64,000 bases of DNA from Nocardiopsis prasina DSM 43845 (lineage in GTDB: Bacteria > Actinomycetota > Actinomycetes > Streptosporangiales > Streptosporangiaceae): assembly GCF_000341265.1 (NCBI RefSeq), contig NZ_ANAE01000110.1, positions 58,919-122,918 of the forward strand. Direction: 5' to 3'. Position numbers and translations under genes: made by a program. Below the pieces are notes generated by a model. The model was not told the origin of the DNA. It saw only the letters and a program-made list of their open reading frames with translations, and made no database searches. Shown in pieces: positions 43,138 through 51,093 of this stretch; positions within the stretch are counted from its first letter, which is position 1, and every line of letters starts with the position of its first letter.

Positions 43138-43242
43138 GCCCGGACACGCCGCCTCCGCCACACCACACAAAGGAAAGCGCAAAGTAATATTTGTGCACAG
43201 GGAGTAGTCATTCCCTGTCAAGGGCGGCCCGAGGGGAGCAGT

Positions 43243-44181
43243 ATGCGACATTCCATGCCGTCTTGGGGTAGCTCCCCGACGAGCGCGGTCCAGGGGATTC
43301 CAGGCTGCACCACCATCCCCGGACCGTGGCCCGCGCACCGGCCCTCCCCGCACGGGCACGCGGGCGACCCGTATCCGACCGACGCCGACACCGACGAGGA
43401 GGTCGTCCCGGCTTCGGCGCACCCCTGGGAGAGACCGCTGCTCGCGCTCAGCGTGACGGTGACGCTGGCCCTGGCGATGGTGCTGTTGAGGCTGGTGTGG
43501 TCGGTGTCGGATTCCCTGCTGTGGACGGTGCTGGCACTGGCCGCGGTGCTGTTCGTGTGCTGGTCGGCACGTGGGCTCCGGTACGCCCGTGAGCGCGCGG
43601 AGTCGGTCCGGATGTCGCCCACCCAGTTCCCCGAGGCGTACCGGGTGGTGGTGTCGCTGGCGCAGGAGATGGGTCTGGCCCGCCCCCCGGAGGCGTACGT
43701 CCGCCCCGGACCGGTCTCGGCTCACGCCGACGCCGCCGCCCACGGCCTCCGGCGCTACCTGGTGTTGCCGGACGCCCTGCTCGACGACAGGGGCCTCCCG
43801 CGCGACCGGGAGGCCCTCGCCTTCCTCGTCGCCCACCAGATGGGTCACCTCGCCGCCGGGCACGCGGGTTACTGGAGGCGGGTGGCCACCCTCGGCGCGG
43901 ACCTGGTCCCCGGCCTGGGCTCGGCGCTGTCCCGGGCCAGCGAGTACACGGCCGACAACCACGCGCACGCGCACGTTCCCGAGGGGGCCCACTCGGTGCG
44001 GCTCTTCGCCGGCGGCCCCACCCTGTACACGCGGGTGAACCTGGGCGAGATGGCCGCCCGCGCGCGCACGGACCGGGACTGCTCGCTGATGCTCTACCAC
44101 CTGCTCTCGCGACGCCCGAGCAACACCCGCAGAATGGCCGCCCTGCGCGACCGCGACCGCCGCGGCCGGGTGTTCCTCTAG
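43243..44181 (+). CDS. M48-like membrane protein with a degenerate zinc-protease motif
   Basis: 312 aa. A cytosolic Pro/His-rich N-terminus of about 60 residues precedes two membrane helices (about 65-105: LLALSVTVTLALAMVLLRLV, LLWTVLALAAVLFVC) and a C-terminal domain resembling M48 peptidases. Where M48 enzymes have HExxH, this has LVAHQMGHLAAGH: the catalytic Glu is Gln. The downstream third-ligand region SEYTADNHAHA is present. Zinc may still bind, but proteolysis is unlikely. The start at 43243 has GGGGAG 7 nt upstream, and a TAATAT hexamer at 43185 may be its -10 element. It follows the multi-DivIVA gene by 105 bp. Confidence 0.75.
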   Translation: MRHSMPSWGSSPTSAVQGIPGCTTIPGPWPAHRPSPHGHAGDPYPTDADTDEEVVPASAHPWERPLLALSVTVTLALAMVLLRLVWSVSDSLLWTVLALAAVLFVCWSARGLRYARERAESVRMSPTQFPEAYRVVVSLAQEMGLARPPEAYVRPGPVSAHADAAAHGLRRYLVLPDALLDDRGLPRDREALAFLVAHQMGHLAAGHAGYWRRVATLGADLVPGLGSALSRASEYTADNHAHAHVPEGAHSVRLFAGGPTLYTRVNLGEMAARARTDRDCSLMLYHLLSRRPSNTRRMAALRDRDRRGRVFL

Positions 44182-44360
44182 GAGCCGCCCCTGGCAGCCC
44201 TCCCGGGCGCCACCGCAGTGAACGGCCGGAGTAGCGGGGTCGCCCGACGGCGACGAGAGGACACTCCCCCACTGGAGGCGTTGGCGCGCGGCGATCGCGC
44301 CACAGGGCCCCGACCAGGGGGGTTCTCCACGAAAAGCGACCCGTGCCACCTCCCGAAGAC

Positions 44361-44391
44361 TTGACTCGTTCGAACACCCGTTCGATACAGT
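44361..44391 (+). promoter_or_regulatory. SOS promoter with perfect LexA box
   Basis: TTGACT (44361-44366, -35) and TACAGT (44386-44391, -10) enclose TCGAAC-ACCC-GTTCGA at 44370-44385. That is an exact match to the actinobacterial/Bacillus-type LexA box (CGAAC-N4-GTTCG). LexA bound here would cover the promoter spacer. Confidence 0.85.
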
Positions 44392-44398
44392 GTCCCTT

Positions 44399-44659
44399 GT
44401 GAGTCTCCTGAACGACCAGATCGACGTCCGTTCCACCGACCGTGGACACCCCGCCAAGTTCACCTGGCGCGGCCACACCTTCCGCGTGCGCCGGATCATC
44501 GGCGACTGGCCCGCCCGGCCCGGGGCCCCGGGCGTACCGGCCACCCACATCCACCTGCTCCGCGTCTCGGCGGAGTCCGAGACCGGGCACCCCAGCATCA
44601 TCGACATCTCCCGGGACGCCGCCTCGGACCGCTGGACCATGCGGCGCCAGTGGGGCTGA
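44399..44659 (+). CDS. small LexA-controlled protein, probably leaderless
   Basis: 86 aa. GTG at 44399 lies 8 nt after the -10 hexamer, so transcription probably starts on the start codon; a GTG at 44390 would lie inside the -10. The product (VSLLNDQIDVRSTDR, then KFTWRGHTFRVRRIIGDW and SIIDISRD) is a compact beta-rich protein. It recalls the small DUF6504-type proteins found near actinomycete error-prone polymerases, but no imuB or dnaE2 gene is nearby. It is expected to rise after DNA damage. The molecular role is unknown. Confidence 0.8.
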   Translation: MSLLNDQIDVRSTDRGHPAKFTWRGHTFRVRRIIGDWPARPGAPGVPATHIHLLRVSAESETGHPSIIDISRDAASDRWTMRRQWG

Positions 44660-44720
44660 CGGGCGCTCCGGGTAGGGCACCAACCGGGCCGCCCTGATCC
44701 GCGCGCCCAGGCTGCCGCGC

Positions 44721-44792
44721 TCAGATCAGTGGGTCGGTGCCGAAGAGCTCCAGCTCACGGCCGAGCCTGCGGTGGTCGTGCTGTGCGGTCAT
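44721..44792 (-). pseudogene. 23-codon thrS-like 5' fragment or peptide
   Basis: ATG with a strong GGGAGGAA Shine-Dalgarno encodes MTAQHDHRRLGRELELFGTD and PLI, then TGA. It closely resembles, from memory, the first residues of actinomycete threonyl-tRNA synthetases that lack the TGS domain (HDHRxLGRELxLFxTDPLxG). The frame does not continue as ThrRS in any register. It is either a truncated thrS relic that kept its start signals or a short expressed peptide. Confidence 0.4.
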
Positions 44793-44832
44793 CTCGTTCC
44801 TCCCGGTGTGGGACGAGTGAACGCAGGACGAA

Positions 44833-44858
44833 GGCCCCGGGGCACTCGCCCCGGGGCC
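44833..44858 (-). terminator. terminator behind the NUDIX gene
   Basis: GGCCCCGGGGC and GCCCCGGGGCC form a perfect 11-bp stem with an ACTC loop, 80 bp beyond the NUDIX stop on the minus strand and upstream of the thrS-like fragment. Confidence 0.65.
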
Positions 44859-44937
44859 TGTCGAAAACTCGGTTCAGCGCGCCGGGACTGGTTCCGGCGT
44901 CGTCGTCACTGCGGCGCGCTGCATGTCGGTCACCGTA

Positions 44938-45408
44938 TCAGCGCTCGTAGTACGGTTCACCGTCGTCGCCACGGGCCCAGCGGACACGTTCCAGGATGCG
45001 TTCGGCCATGGGCGGCATCTCGGACTCGGCGAACCAGTCCACGTCCAGGCTCTCGTCACCGTCGACCCGGGGCCTCCCGCCGACCGGACGGCACCGGAAG
45101 GCGAGGTCGAGGAACTGCACACGGTCGCCGTTGGGGTAGGTGTGCGGTTCCTGACCGATCACGGTGACCAGTCGGTCCACCTCGACCCGCACACCGGTCT
45201 CCTCCCACACCTCGCGGACCACCGCCTGGGCGGGCTGCTCCCCCGGTTCGAGGATGCCGCCGGGGGTGGCCCAGCGCCCGTCGTCGGAACGCTGGTGCAG
45301 GAGCACGCGCCCGTCGTCGTCGAGCACCACACCGGTCACCCCCACCAGGGGCAGGAGGGAGTGGCCGACGTGCTCACGCAGCTGGGTGACGAAGTCCGGA
45401 ACGGGCAT
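44938..45408 (-). CDS. NUDIX hydrolase
   Basis: 156 aa. The Nudix box is complete: GGILEPGEQPAQAVVREVWEETGV (GX5EX7REUXEEXGU) at about residues 50-72, here given as its two halves around the alanine-rich centre. The N-terminal strand VGVTGVVLDDDGRVLLHQRS is typical. It probably hydrolyses a nucleoside-diphosphate derivative; the substrate is unknown. There is no obvious Shine-Dalgarno, so a short or absent leader is possible. Followed on the same strand by a terminator hairpin. Confidence 0.93.
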   Translation of the reverse strand: MPVPDFVTQLREHVGHSLLPLVGVTGVVLDDDGRVLLHQRSDDGRWATPGGILEPGEQPAQAVVREVWEETGVRVEVDRLVTVIGQEPHTYPNGDRVQFLDLAFRCRPVGGRPRVDGDESLDVDWFAESEMPPMAERILERVRWARGDDGEPYYER

Positions 45409-45447
45409 GGCACCGACACTAACGCCGAACCGGGCGGGTCCGGCTGA

Positions 45448-46029
45448 TCAACCACGCCCACGGCGGAGTTCGGCGTACTCGTGGTCCAGGACCGACATCA
45501 GGACCGCGTCGTGCCAGGCGCCGTCCCAGCACAGGTGCTCACGCCACACTCCTTCGCGGACGAAACCCGACCTGGCGTAGGAGCGCTCGGCGCGGGTGTT
45601 GAAGGCGAACACCTCCAGGGCCACACGGTGCAGACCGGCCGTCTCGAAGGCGTACTCCAGGACCAGGTCGGTGGTCTCCGTTCCGAAGCCCTGGCCGGTG
45701 ACCGCCATGGAGCCGAGGGCGATCCGGTAGTGCGCTTCCGCGTTGTCCGGGTCCAGGTCGATGAGCGCGCACTCCCCGAGGACCGCGCCGTCCGCCCGCG
45801 CGCGAATCACCCAGTCGGCCCGGTCGTGTCGGTGCTCGCGCGCCGTGAACACTCGGAGCAGCTCCTCGGCGTCGAACTCCCGGTGGGTGCCGGTGAGCCT
45901 GCGGACCTGCGGGTCCATGTCCACCAGGCCGGGGATGATCTCGTGCGCGTTGGCGGCGCCGAGCGGTTCGAGCCGGACCCGGTCACCGAGGAGGGAGGGC
46001 TGGTCGCGGAAGACGTCGGGAGGCACCAT
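45448..46029 (-). CDS. GNAT-family N-acetyltransferase (RimJ/RimL type)
   Basis: 193 aa. The start at 46029 gives MVPPDVFRDQPSLLGDRVRLEPL, the usual first strand of Acetyltransf_3 proteins. ECALIDLDPDNAEAHYRIAL is the central strand pair, GQGFGTETTDLVLEYAFE the acetyl-CoA-binding region, and VALEVFAFNTRAERSYARSGF the C-terminal signature. It may acetylate protein N-termini, small molecules or antibiotics; nothing in the context decides. It diverges from the ROK regulator with 58 bp between starts. Confidence 0.9.
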   Translation of the reverse strand: MVPPDVFRDQPSLLGDRVRLEPLGAANAHEIIPGLVDMDPQVRRLTGTHREFDAEELLRVFTAREHRHDRADWVIRARADGAVLGECALIDLDPDNAEAHYRIALGSMAVTGQGFGTETTDLVLEYAFETAGLHRVALEVFAFNTRAERSYARSGFVREGVWREHLCWDGAWHDAVLMSVLDHEYAELRRGRG

Positions 46030-46087
46030 GATGGGAATCCAACCAGCGCCCCCACACGCGGGCAACGGGTTTTCGACGGGGGGTACG

Positions 46088-47320
46088 GTGGCGGCCGGTA
46101 CGGGCACGGCGGGTCTGCACACCATCCGCGAGAACAACCTCCGGGCCGTGCTGCGGACCGTCCGCGCGCTCTCCCCGTGCTCGCGCGCCGCCGTCGCCAC
46201 TGCCACAGGATTGAACAAGACCACCGTGTCCAGCCTGGTCGCCGACCTCATGGACCGTGGCCTGGTCAGGGAGACCGGGCAGACCCCGCAGGGGCGGGTG
46301 GGCCGCCCCGGTGTCCTGCTGGCCCTGGACGACCGCTCCGTGGCCGCGGTCGGCGTGGAGGTGAACGTCGACTACCTCTCGGTGGTGGCCGTGGACCTGG
46401 TCCACCGGGAACTGGTGCGAGGGCACGTGCCGCTGGACGCCCGTTCCGCCGGGGCACACGCCTGCGCGGACCGGATCGCGACCGCCCTGCGCGAGGTCAC
46501 CGAGGAACCCGCGATGAAGGGCCGCACGGTGGTCGGGGTGAGCGTCGCGGTGCCCGGGCTGATCGACGCCCCCTCGGGCACGGTGACACGGGCTCCCAAC
46601 CTGGACTGGCGGGACGTCCCGCTCCGCGACCTCCTGCGCACCAGGTTGGAGGGTTCGACTCTCGCGGAGGCCACCGTCCTGGTCGACAACGACGCCAACC
46701 TCGGCGCCATGGCCGAGTACCGGTTCGGTTCCCTCGCCGGTCTCGGCGACCTCGTGTACGTGACCGGTGAGGTGGGGATCGGCGCGGGCGTGCTGACCGG
46801 GGGAGAGCTGTTGAGAGGAGCGGGCGGTTTCGCCGGGGAGATCGGCCACCTTGAGCTGACCACCGACGGCCCGGAGTGCTCCTGCGGGCGACGGGGCTGC
46901 CTCGAGGCGTTGGCCGGGATCGGGGCGATCCTGCGCGCCGCCCTGCCCGACCTGGTCGGGGACCTCCCCCTGAACGGCGGGGACGTCGCGGACCTGGTCG
47001 ACACCGTGGTGGCCCGCGCGTCGGCGGCCGACCCGACCGCCGTCGAGGCCCTGGAACGGGCCGGAACCTGGTTGGGACGCGGGGTGGCGACCCTGGTGAA
47101 CGTGGTCAACCCCGGGGCCGTGGTGGTGGGCGGGTACTTCGTGCCGATGGCCCCGTGGCTGCTCCCCGCCTGCCGGGTGCAGGCCCGGGCCCGGTCCTTC
47201 GCCCCCGAGGCGGGCGGGTGCCGGGTGGAGCCCTCCGACCTCGGCATGAGCGCCGCGTCACGGGGTGGCGCCGCCGTGATGATCCACGGCCTGGACGCGG
47301 GTGAGCTGCCGCTGCCGTAG
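46088..47320 (+). CDS. ROK-family transcriptional repressor, probable XylR
   Basis: 410 aa. An N-terminal winged helix (HTIRENNLRAVLRTVRAL, LNKTTVSSLVADLMDRGLV) joins a sugar-kinase-like ROK domain with VGVSVAVPG, LVDNDANLGAMAEYRFG and the zinc motif CSCGRRGCLEA. The GTG start at 46088 is preferred because codons between 46031 and 46088 lose the strong G/C third-position bias; ATG 46031 has an apparent GGGAGG but overlaps the divergent gene's start. The next gene is xylose isomerase, so it is probably the xylose-responsive repressor acting at 47536-47551. Confidence 0.88.
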   Translation: MAAGTGTAGLHTIRENNLRAVLRTVRALSPCSRAAVATATGLNKTTVSSLVADLMDRGLVRETGQTPQGRVGRPGVLLALDDRSVAAVGVEVNVDYLSVVAVDLVHRELVRGHVPLDARSAGAHACADRIATALREVTEEPAMKGRTVVGVSVAVPGLIDAPSGTVTRAPNLDWRDVPLRDLLRTRLEGSTLAEATVLVDNDANLGAMAEYRFGSLAGLGDLVYVTGEVGIGAGVLTGGELLRGAGGFAGEIGHLELTTDGPECSCGRRGCLEALAGIGAILRAALPDLVGDLPLNGGDVADLVDTVVARASAADPTAVEALERAGTWLGRGVATLVNVVNPGAVVVGGYFVPMAPWLLPACRVQARARSFAPEAGGCRVEPSDLGMSAASRGGAAVMIHGLDAGELPLP

Positions 47321-47524
47321 GCGGAGGCGCGGGGGCGTTCGAGCCCCCTCCCCTGCGGGCTCCCTGCGCCCGGTCGCTTCGCTGGAGCCCGACCGGCTCG
47401 TGCTGTGCCCCGCCCTCCACCACGACGGCCCCTGGGCCCGTTGGACGCTCGGCAGTCCGCCCCCGGTGATCCGAGCCGACCCCGACCACGCGTGCGGGAT
47501 ACCCAGGCTGGACGAAACGACCCG

Positions 47525-47551
47525 TTGACAATTAGTTGTGGCTCTAGACAA
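47525..47551 (+). promoter_or_regulatory. xylA promoter region with candidate XylR operator
   Basis: TTGACA (47525-47530) is a good -35 hexamer. It is followed by TTGT-N8-ACAA arms at 47536-47551 (TTGTGGCTCTAGACAA), an inverted repeat suited to a ROK dimer, about 48 bp upstream of the xylA ATG. The region 47321-47524 contains no gene I can support. The -10 hexamer is weak. Confidence 0.5.
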
Positions 47552-47598
47552 ACTGGCCGGGTCCGATGCCCTCCACGGACCGACCCCCAGGAGCACAC

Positions 47599-48756
47599 AT
47601 GACCGAACTCCGCCCCACACCCGAGGACCGCTTCACCTTCGGCCTGTGGACCGTGGGCTGGCGCGGCGTCAACACCTTCGGCGACCCGGTCCGCCCGGTC
47701 CTCGACCCGGTGGACGCCGTGCACCGCCTCGCGGACCTCGGTGCCTACGGCATCACCTTCCACGACGACGACCTCGTCCCGCCGGGCAGCACCTCCGGTG
47801 AACGGGACGAGATCCTCCAGCGCTTCCGGGGTGCGCTCGACGAGACCGGGCTGCGGGTGCCGATGGTCACCACCAACCTGTTCAGCCACCCGGTCTTCCG
47901 GGACGGCGGATTCACCTCCAACAGCCGGGACGTGCGCCGCTACGCGCTGCGCAAGGTCATCCGCAACATCGACCTCGCGGTCTCCCTCGGCGCGCGGACC
48001 TTCGTGTGCTGGGGCGGCCAGGACGGCGCCGAGACCGAGGCGGGCAAGGACCACCGCGCGGCCCTGGACCGCCTGCGCGAGGCCTTCGACCTCCTGTGCT
48101 CGTACGTGCTGGAACAGGGGTACGACCTGCGCTTCGCCATCGAACCCAAGCCCAACGAACCACGCGGCGACGTGCTGCTGCCCACGGTCGGCCACGCCCT
48201 CGCCTTCATCGAACGGCTGGCCCACCCGGAGATGGTGGGGGTCAACCCGGAGGTCGGCCACGAGCAGATGGCCGGTCTGAACTTCGCGCACGGGGTCGCC
48301 CAAGCGCTGTGGGCGGACAAGCTCTTCCACATCGACCTCAACGGACAGCGCGGCGTCAAGTACGACCAGGACCTGCGCTTCGGCGCGGGCGACGTCAAAG
48401 AGGCCTTCTTCCTCGTCGACCTGCTGGAGCGGTCCGGGTACGAGGGTCCGCGGCACTTCGACTTCAAGCCGCCCCGCACCGAGGACGTGTCCGGGGTGTG
48501 GGAGTCAGCGGCGGGCTGCATGCGCAACTACCTGATCCTCAAGGAGAGGGCCGCCGCCTTCCGCGCCGACCCGGAGGTGGCCGCCGCGCTGGCCGAGTCC
48601 CGGGTCGCCGAGCTGTCCGAACCCACGCTCTCGCACGGGGAGAGCGTGAAGGACCTGCTCGGGGAGGAGCTGGACCTGGAGGCGGTGGGACCGCGCGGGT
48701 ACCACTTCGAGCGGCTGGACCAGCTCGCCCTGGACCACCTCTTCGGCGTGCGCTGA
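47599..48756 (+). CDS. xylA: xylose isomerase
   Basis: 385 aa, the short class I type found in actinomycetes. It converts D-xylose to D-xylulose with two divalent metals. Visible active-site pieces: [21 protein letters not shown] (catalytic His), [25 protein letters not shown] (metal Glu and Lys), [30 protein letters not shown] and [10 protein letters not shown]. The ATG at 47599 has AGGAG 7 nt upstream. No xylulokinase or xylose transporter is adjacent. A hairpin terminator follows. Confidence 0.97.
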   Translation: MTELRPTPEDRFTFGLWTVGWRGVNTFGDPVRPVLDPVDAVHRLADLGAYGITFHDDDLVPPGSTSGERDEILQRFRGALDETGLRVPMVTTNLFSHPVFRDGGFTSNSRDVRRYALRKVIRNIDLAVSLGARTFVCWGGQDGAETEAGKDHRAALDRLREAFDLLCSYVLEQGYDLRFAIEPKPNEPRGDVLLPTVGHALAFIERLAHPEMVGVNPEVGHEQMAGLNFAHGVAQALWADKLFHIDLNGQRGVKYDQDLRFGAGDVKEAFFLVDLLERSGYEGPRHFDFKPPRTEDVSGVWESAAGCMRNYLILKERAAAFRADPEVAAALAESRVAELSEPTLSHGESVKDLLGEELDLEAVGPRGYHFERLDQLALDHLFGVR

Positions 48757-48762
48757 CAGGGG

Positions 48763-48799
48763 GCGCCCCCGGCGGACGGGGGACGTTCGCCGGGGGCGC
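48763..48799 (+). terminator. terminator of xylA
   Basis: GCGCCCCCGGCG (48763-48774) and CGCCGGGGGCGC (48788-48799) form a perfect 12-bp stem with a 13-nt loop directly behind the xylA stop. Confidence 0.7.
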
Positions 48800-48831
48800 G
48801 GGGGGCTCGGAGTCATCCGAGCGGTCTCAGA

Positions 48832-49509
48832 TCAGCCGCCGACAGTCCCCGGGGCCTCGTCCTGGACGGCGGCGCGCTCGTCGTAGAGCCGCGCGAAGTC
48901 CCGCGCCCGCTGGCGGTAGCGCTTCGTCCAGGGTCCGAGGAAGAGCAGGTACGCGACGAACAGCAAGGTGAACGCCGCGGTGAAGAAGAAGTCGCGATCC
49001 ATGCCGCTGAGCAGGTAGTTCATGATCGTCAGCGCACCGAACATCACCAGTCCGACCGCGCTCAGCACGTTGACGGTCTTCGGGGAGTTGATCTTCGCCT
49101 CCGCCTGGGCGGCGACCACCCGCGCGATCCGGTTGACCTCGTCCCGCTCGTGGAGACCGCCACGGCGCAGCTGACGCTTGGCCTCCAGCAGGTCCACCGG
49201 GTCAGTGTCCGGATGCAGGGTCGAGGTGCCGAGGGTCCGGCGCAGGAACTTGGGCATCAGCCACACCATCAGGGCGCCGATGACCACGACGGGGGCTGCC
49301 GCACCGAGGAGGACCGGGACGAACGCCGTCCAGTCGTCGAGCAGGATCACGCAGAGGACGAGTGGCGGGAGCAGCGCCAGGAAAAGGACGACCGACATGG
49401 CCCTGACGGCGTAGGCACGCGGGTTGTTCTGCGCGTAGACCTGCATCTGACCGAACAGGGCCCTGGGATGTCGGCGAGCGGACCGGGGGTGAGTCGTGTG
49501 CTCGTTCAT
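48832..49509 (-). CDS. four-helix membrane protein, tandem paralogue 1
   Basis: 225 aa. Two membrane helices near residues 38-90 (AMSVVLFLALLPPLVLCVILL, LLGAAAPVVVIGALMVWL), a cytosolic middle segment (DPVDLLEAKRQLRRGGLHERDEVNRIARVVAAQ) and two more helices near 145-190. The start at 49509 is chosen because it follows the translation signal region best; the Shine-Dalgarno is weak. The gene just upstream encodes a protein of the same layout with a related middle segment, so the two are tandem duplicates. No known domain is recognised. Confidence 0.75.
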   Translation of the reverse strand: MNEHTTHPRSARRHPRALFGQMQVYAQNNPRAYAVRAMSVVLFLALLPPLVLCVILLDDWTAFVPVLLGAAAPVVVIGALMVWLMPKFLRRTLGTSTLHPDTDPVDLLEAKRQLRRGGLHERDEVNRIARVVAAQAEAKINSPKTVNVLSAVGLVMFGALTIMNYLLSGMDRDFFFTAAFTLLFVAYLLFLGPWTKRYRQRARDFARLYDERAAVQDEAPGTVGG

Positions 49510-49519
49510 GCCGAACCCA

Positions 49520-50242
49520 CTACCCGGAATTCTCGTTACCAATCCGAGACCCCTTGGTGGGGCCCCGATGACTGACCGTCGCGCGCCCCGTGGCGGCGAA
49601 GGCCTCGACCACGGCCCGGGCTCTCCGCTTGGACTTGATCTCCTCGGGAACGGCCAGGGTCACCAGGACCACCACGAAGACGCCCACCGCGAGGAAGAAC
49701 GTGGACGCGGCGCCCCAGAAGCCGAGGGAGGCGTACCGGTCGAGGGACAGGAACAGGTTGAACCCGGCCAGGACGCACAGTCCCAGCGTCATCGGCCACA
49801 TCCGCTGGCCCCGGACCTGGGCGGCCAGAGCCGCGGCGATCCGGTCGACGGCGGGGACGCCGGTCAGCGTTCCCGAGCGGAGTACCCTTCTCGCGGCGCG
49901 CAGGTCGGCGGGACGGGTGTCAGTGGGGAGTTCGACCCTGGACGGTGCCAGGTTCAGGAGAGCGGTGAGCCCGACCACGAAGAGCGGGAGGACCACGACC
50001 CCTCCGAACAGGGCCAGGGTGATGCGAGCGGCCGCGGGGAGATCGAGGGTGAAGACGAAGCCCAGGAGGGCGGTCAGGAGAAAGAGCAGCGCGAAGCTGA
50101 TCCCGGCCACACGTACGGCGTGACGCGGATCGTTCAGGGCGCGGACCTGGAAGCGGAGGGGGTCGAGGAGCCGACGGGGGGACCTGGGGGAGGGATGTGC
50201 GTCGTTGATGGCTCCATTGTCCCCCAGAGAACGGGGACGCAC
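49520..50242 (-). CDS. four-helix membrane protein, tandem paralogue 2
   Basis: About 240 aa. The start is uncertain: no ATG fits, and GTG at 50242 or 50254 is plausible without a clear Shine-Dalgarno. Layout is two helices (ISFALLFLLTALLGFVFTL, GGVVVLPLFVVGLTALL), a cytosolic middle segment (DLRAARRVLRSGTLTGVPAVDRIAAALAAQ), two helices and a basic tail. The middle segment aligns with that of 48832-49509 (LRR/LRSG, VDRIA/VNRIA, AAQ), showing common origin. Its stop lies 10 bp from paralogue 1's start, so they form an operon. Function unknown. Confidence 0.72.
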   Translation of the reverse strand: MRPRSLGDNGAINDAHPSPRSPRRLLDPLRFQVRALNDPRHAVRVAGISFALLFLLTALLGFVFTLDLPAAARITLALFGGVVVLPLFVVGLTALLNLAPSRVELPTDTRPADLRAARRVLRSGTLTGVPAVDRIAAALAAQVRGQRMWPMTLGLCVLAGFNLFLSLDRYASLGFWGAASTFFLAVGVFVVVLVTLAVPEEIKSKRRARAVVEAFAATGRATVSHRGPTKGSRIGNENSG

Positions 50243-50412
50243 GGAGTTGTCCACAGGGCGATGACACCGCACCGCTTCGGGGCGGTCATGGCCGGGCGAC
50301 ACCCGATCCTCTCCGGGCAGGGCACCGCGCCTGCCGGAGGAGGGCACGGGAGAGGAGGGGCGTCAGCGGCTGTCACGGTCCCGGGAGGGGATCCACGGAA
50401 CCCTGTGGACCA

Positions 50413-50784
50413 CTAACCGGCCTGGCGTTTGGCCTCCAGGGCCTCCATCGCCGCGACGGCGGTGGCGACGGTCTGGTGGACCGGAACCTGCCGGTGCAGG
50501 CCGACCAGTCGGACGACCTTGGTGACGCGTTCGTTCAAAGCCGCCAGAGACAGGGAACCGTCCAGCTCACGGACGTTCCGATAGGCGTTGATGATGACGT
50601 TCAGCCCGCTGGAGTCCATGAAGTCCAGGGCGGACAGATCCAGGATCAGCCACGGACCGTGGTCCTCGATCGCGGTCTTGATGTGTTCCTGGAGGTCGGC
50701 GGCGGTCGCGATGTCGAGTTCTCCCTCGATCGCGACGATGACGCTGCGGCTCTCGAACCGCGTGCTCAGTCCAAGCCTGTGCAC
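50413..50784 (-). CDS. STAS-domain anti-sigma factor antagonist
   Basis: 123 aa single STAS domain. Strand VIVAIEGELDIATAADLQ and the phosphorylation loop LSALDFMDSSGLNVIINAY with the conserved Ser (DSSG) are intact, so it can be switched by an RsbW-type kinase. The GTG at 50784 is preferred because GGGAGGAG lies about 5 nt upstream; GTG 50790 is too close to it. No anti-sigma factor or sigma factor is adjacent in the window, so it is an orphan partner. Confidence 0.9.
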   Translation of the reverse strand: MHRLGLSTRFESRSVIVAIEGELDIATAADLQEHIKTAIEDHGPWLILDLSALDFMDSSGLNVIINAYRNVRELDGSLSLAALNERVTKVVRLVGLHRQVPVHQTVATAVAAMEALEAKRQAG

Positions 50785-51093
50785 GTTCACTCCTCCCGGC
50801 CCCACGTTCAGATGGTGAGGGGTCCCTCGCTTAACCATACGCAGCCCGACCGGGAACGACTACCGGTCCCGGCTCCACTCCCACAGAGCCGGTCCGGTGA
50901 GGGGAGACACTTGCGCGCCCGAGCGGCCTGGTAAGTCGTTGGACACACACGGTATAAGCGAACCGCTCCCACGGGAATGGCATCGGGGAAGAAATTTTCG
51001 CCTCATGGGCAAGAACCCCCTCCCCCGACGGCGACACCTCCCGTTCACCCTGGGTCATATCACGACATGGAACCCGGTCTTGCTTCGTGCCCG

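Noticed and set aside
42025-44640. 871-codon minus-strand open frame
   Set aside because: Runs opposite the multi-DivIVA, M48-like and SOS genes and through an A/T-rich promoter region; no recognisable domain.
46031-46087. ATG 46031 as the start of the ROK regulator
   Set aside because: An upstream GGGAGG looks like a Shine-Dalgarno, but it is explained by codons of the divergent acetyltransferase, and the 19 codons concerned lose the strong G/C third-position bias. GTG 46088 is preferred, with some doubt.
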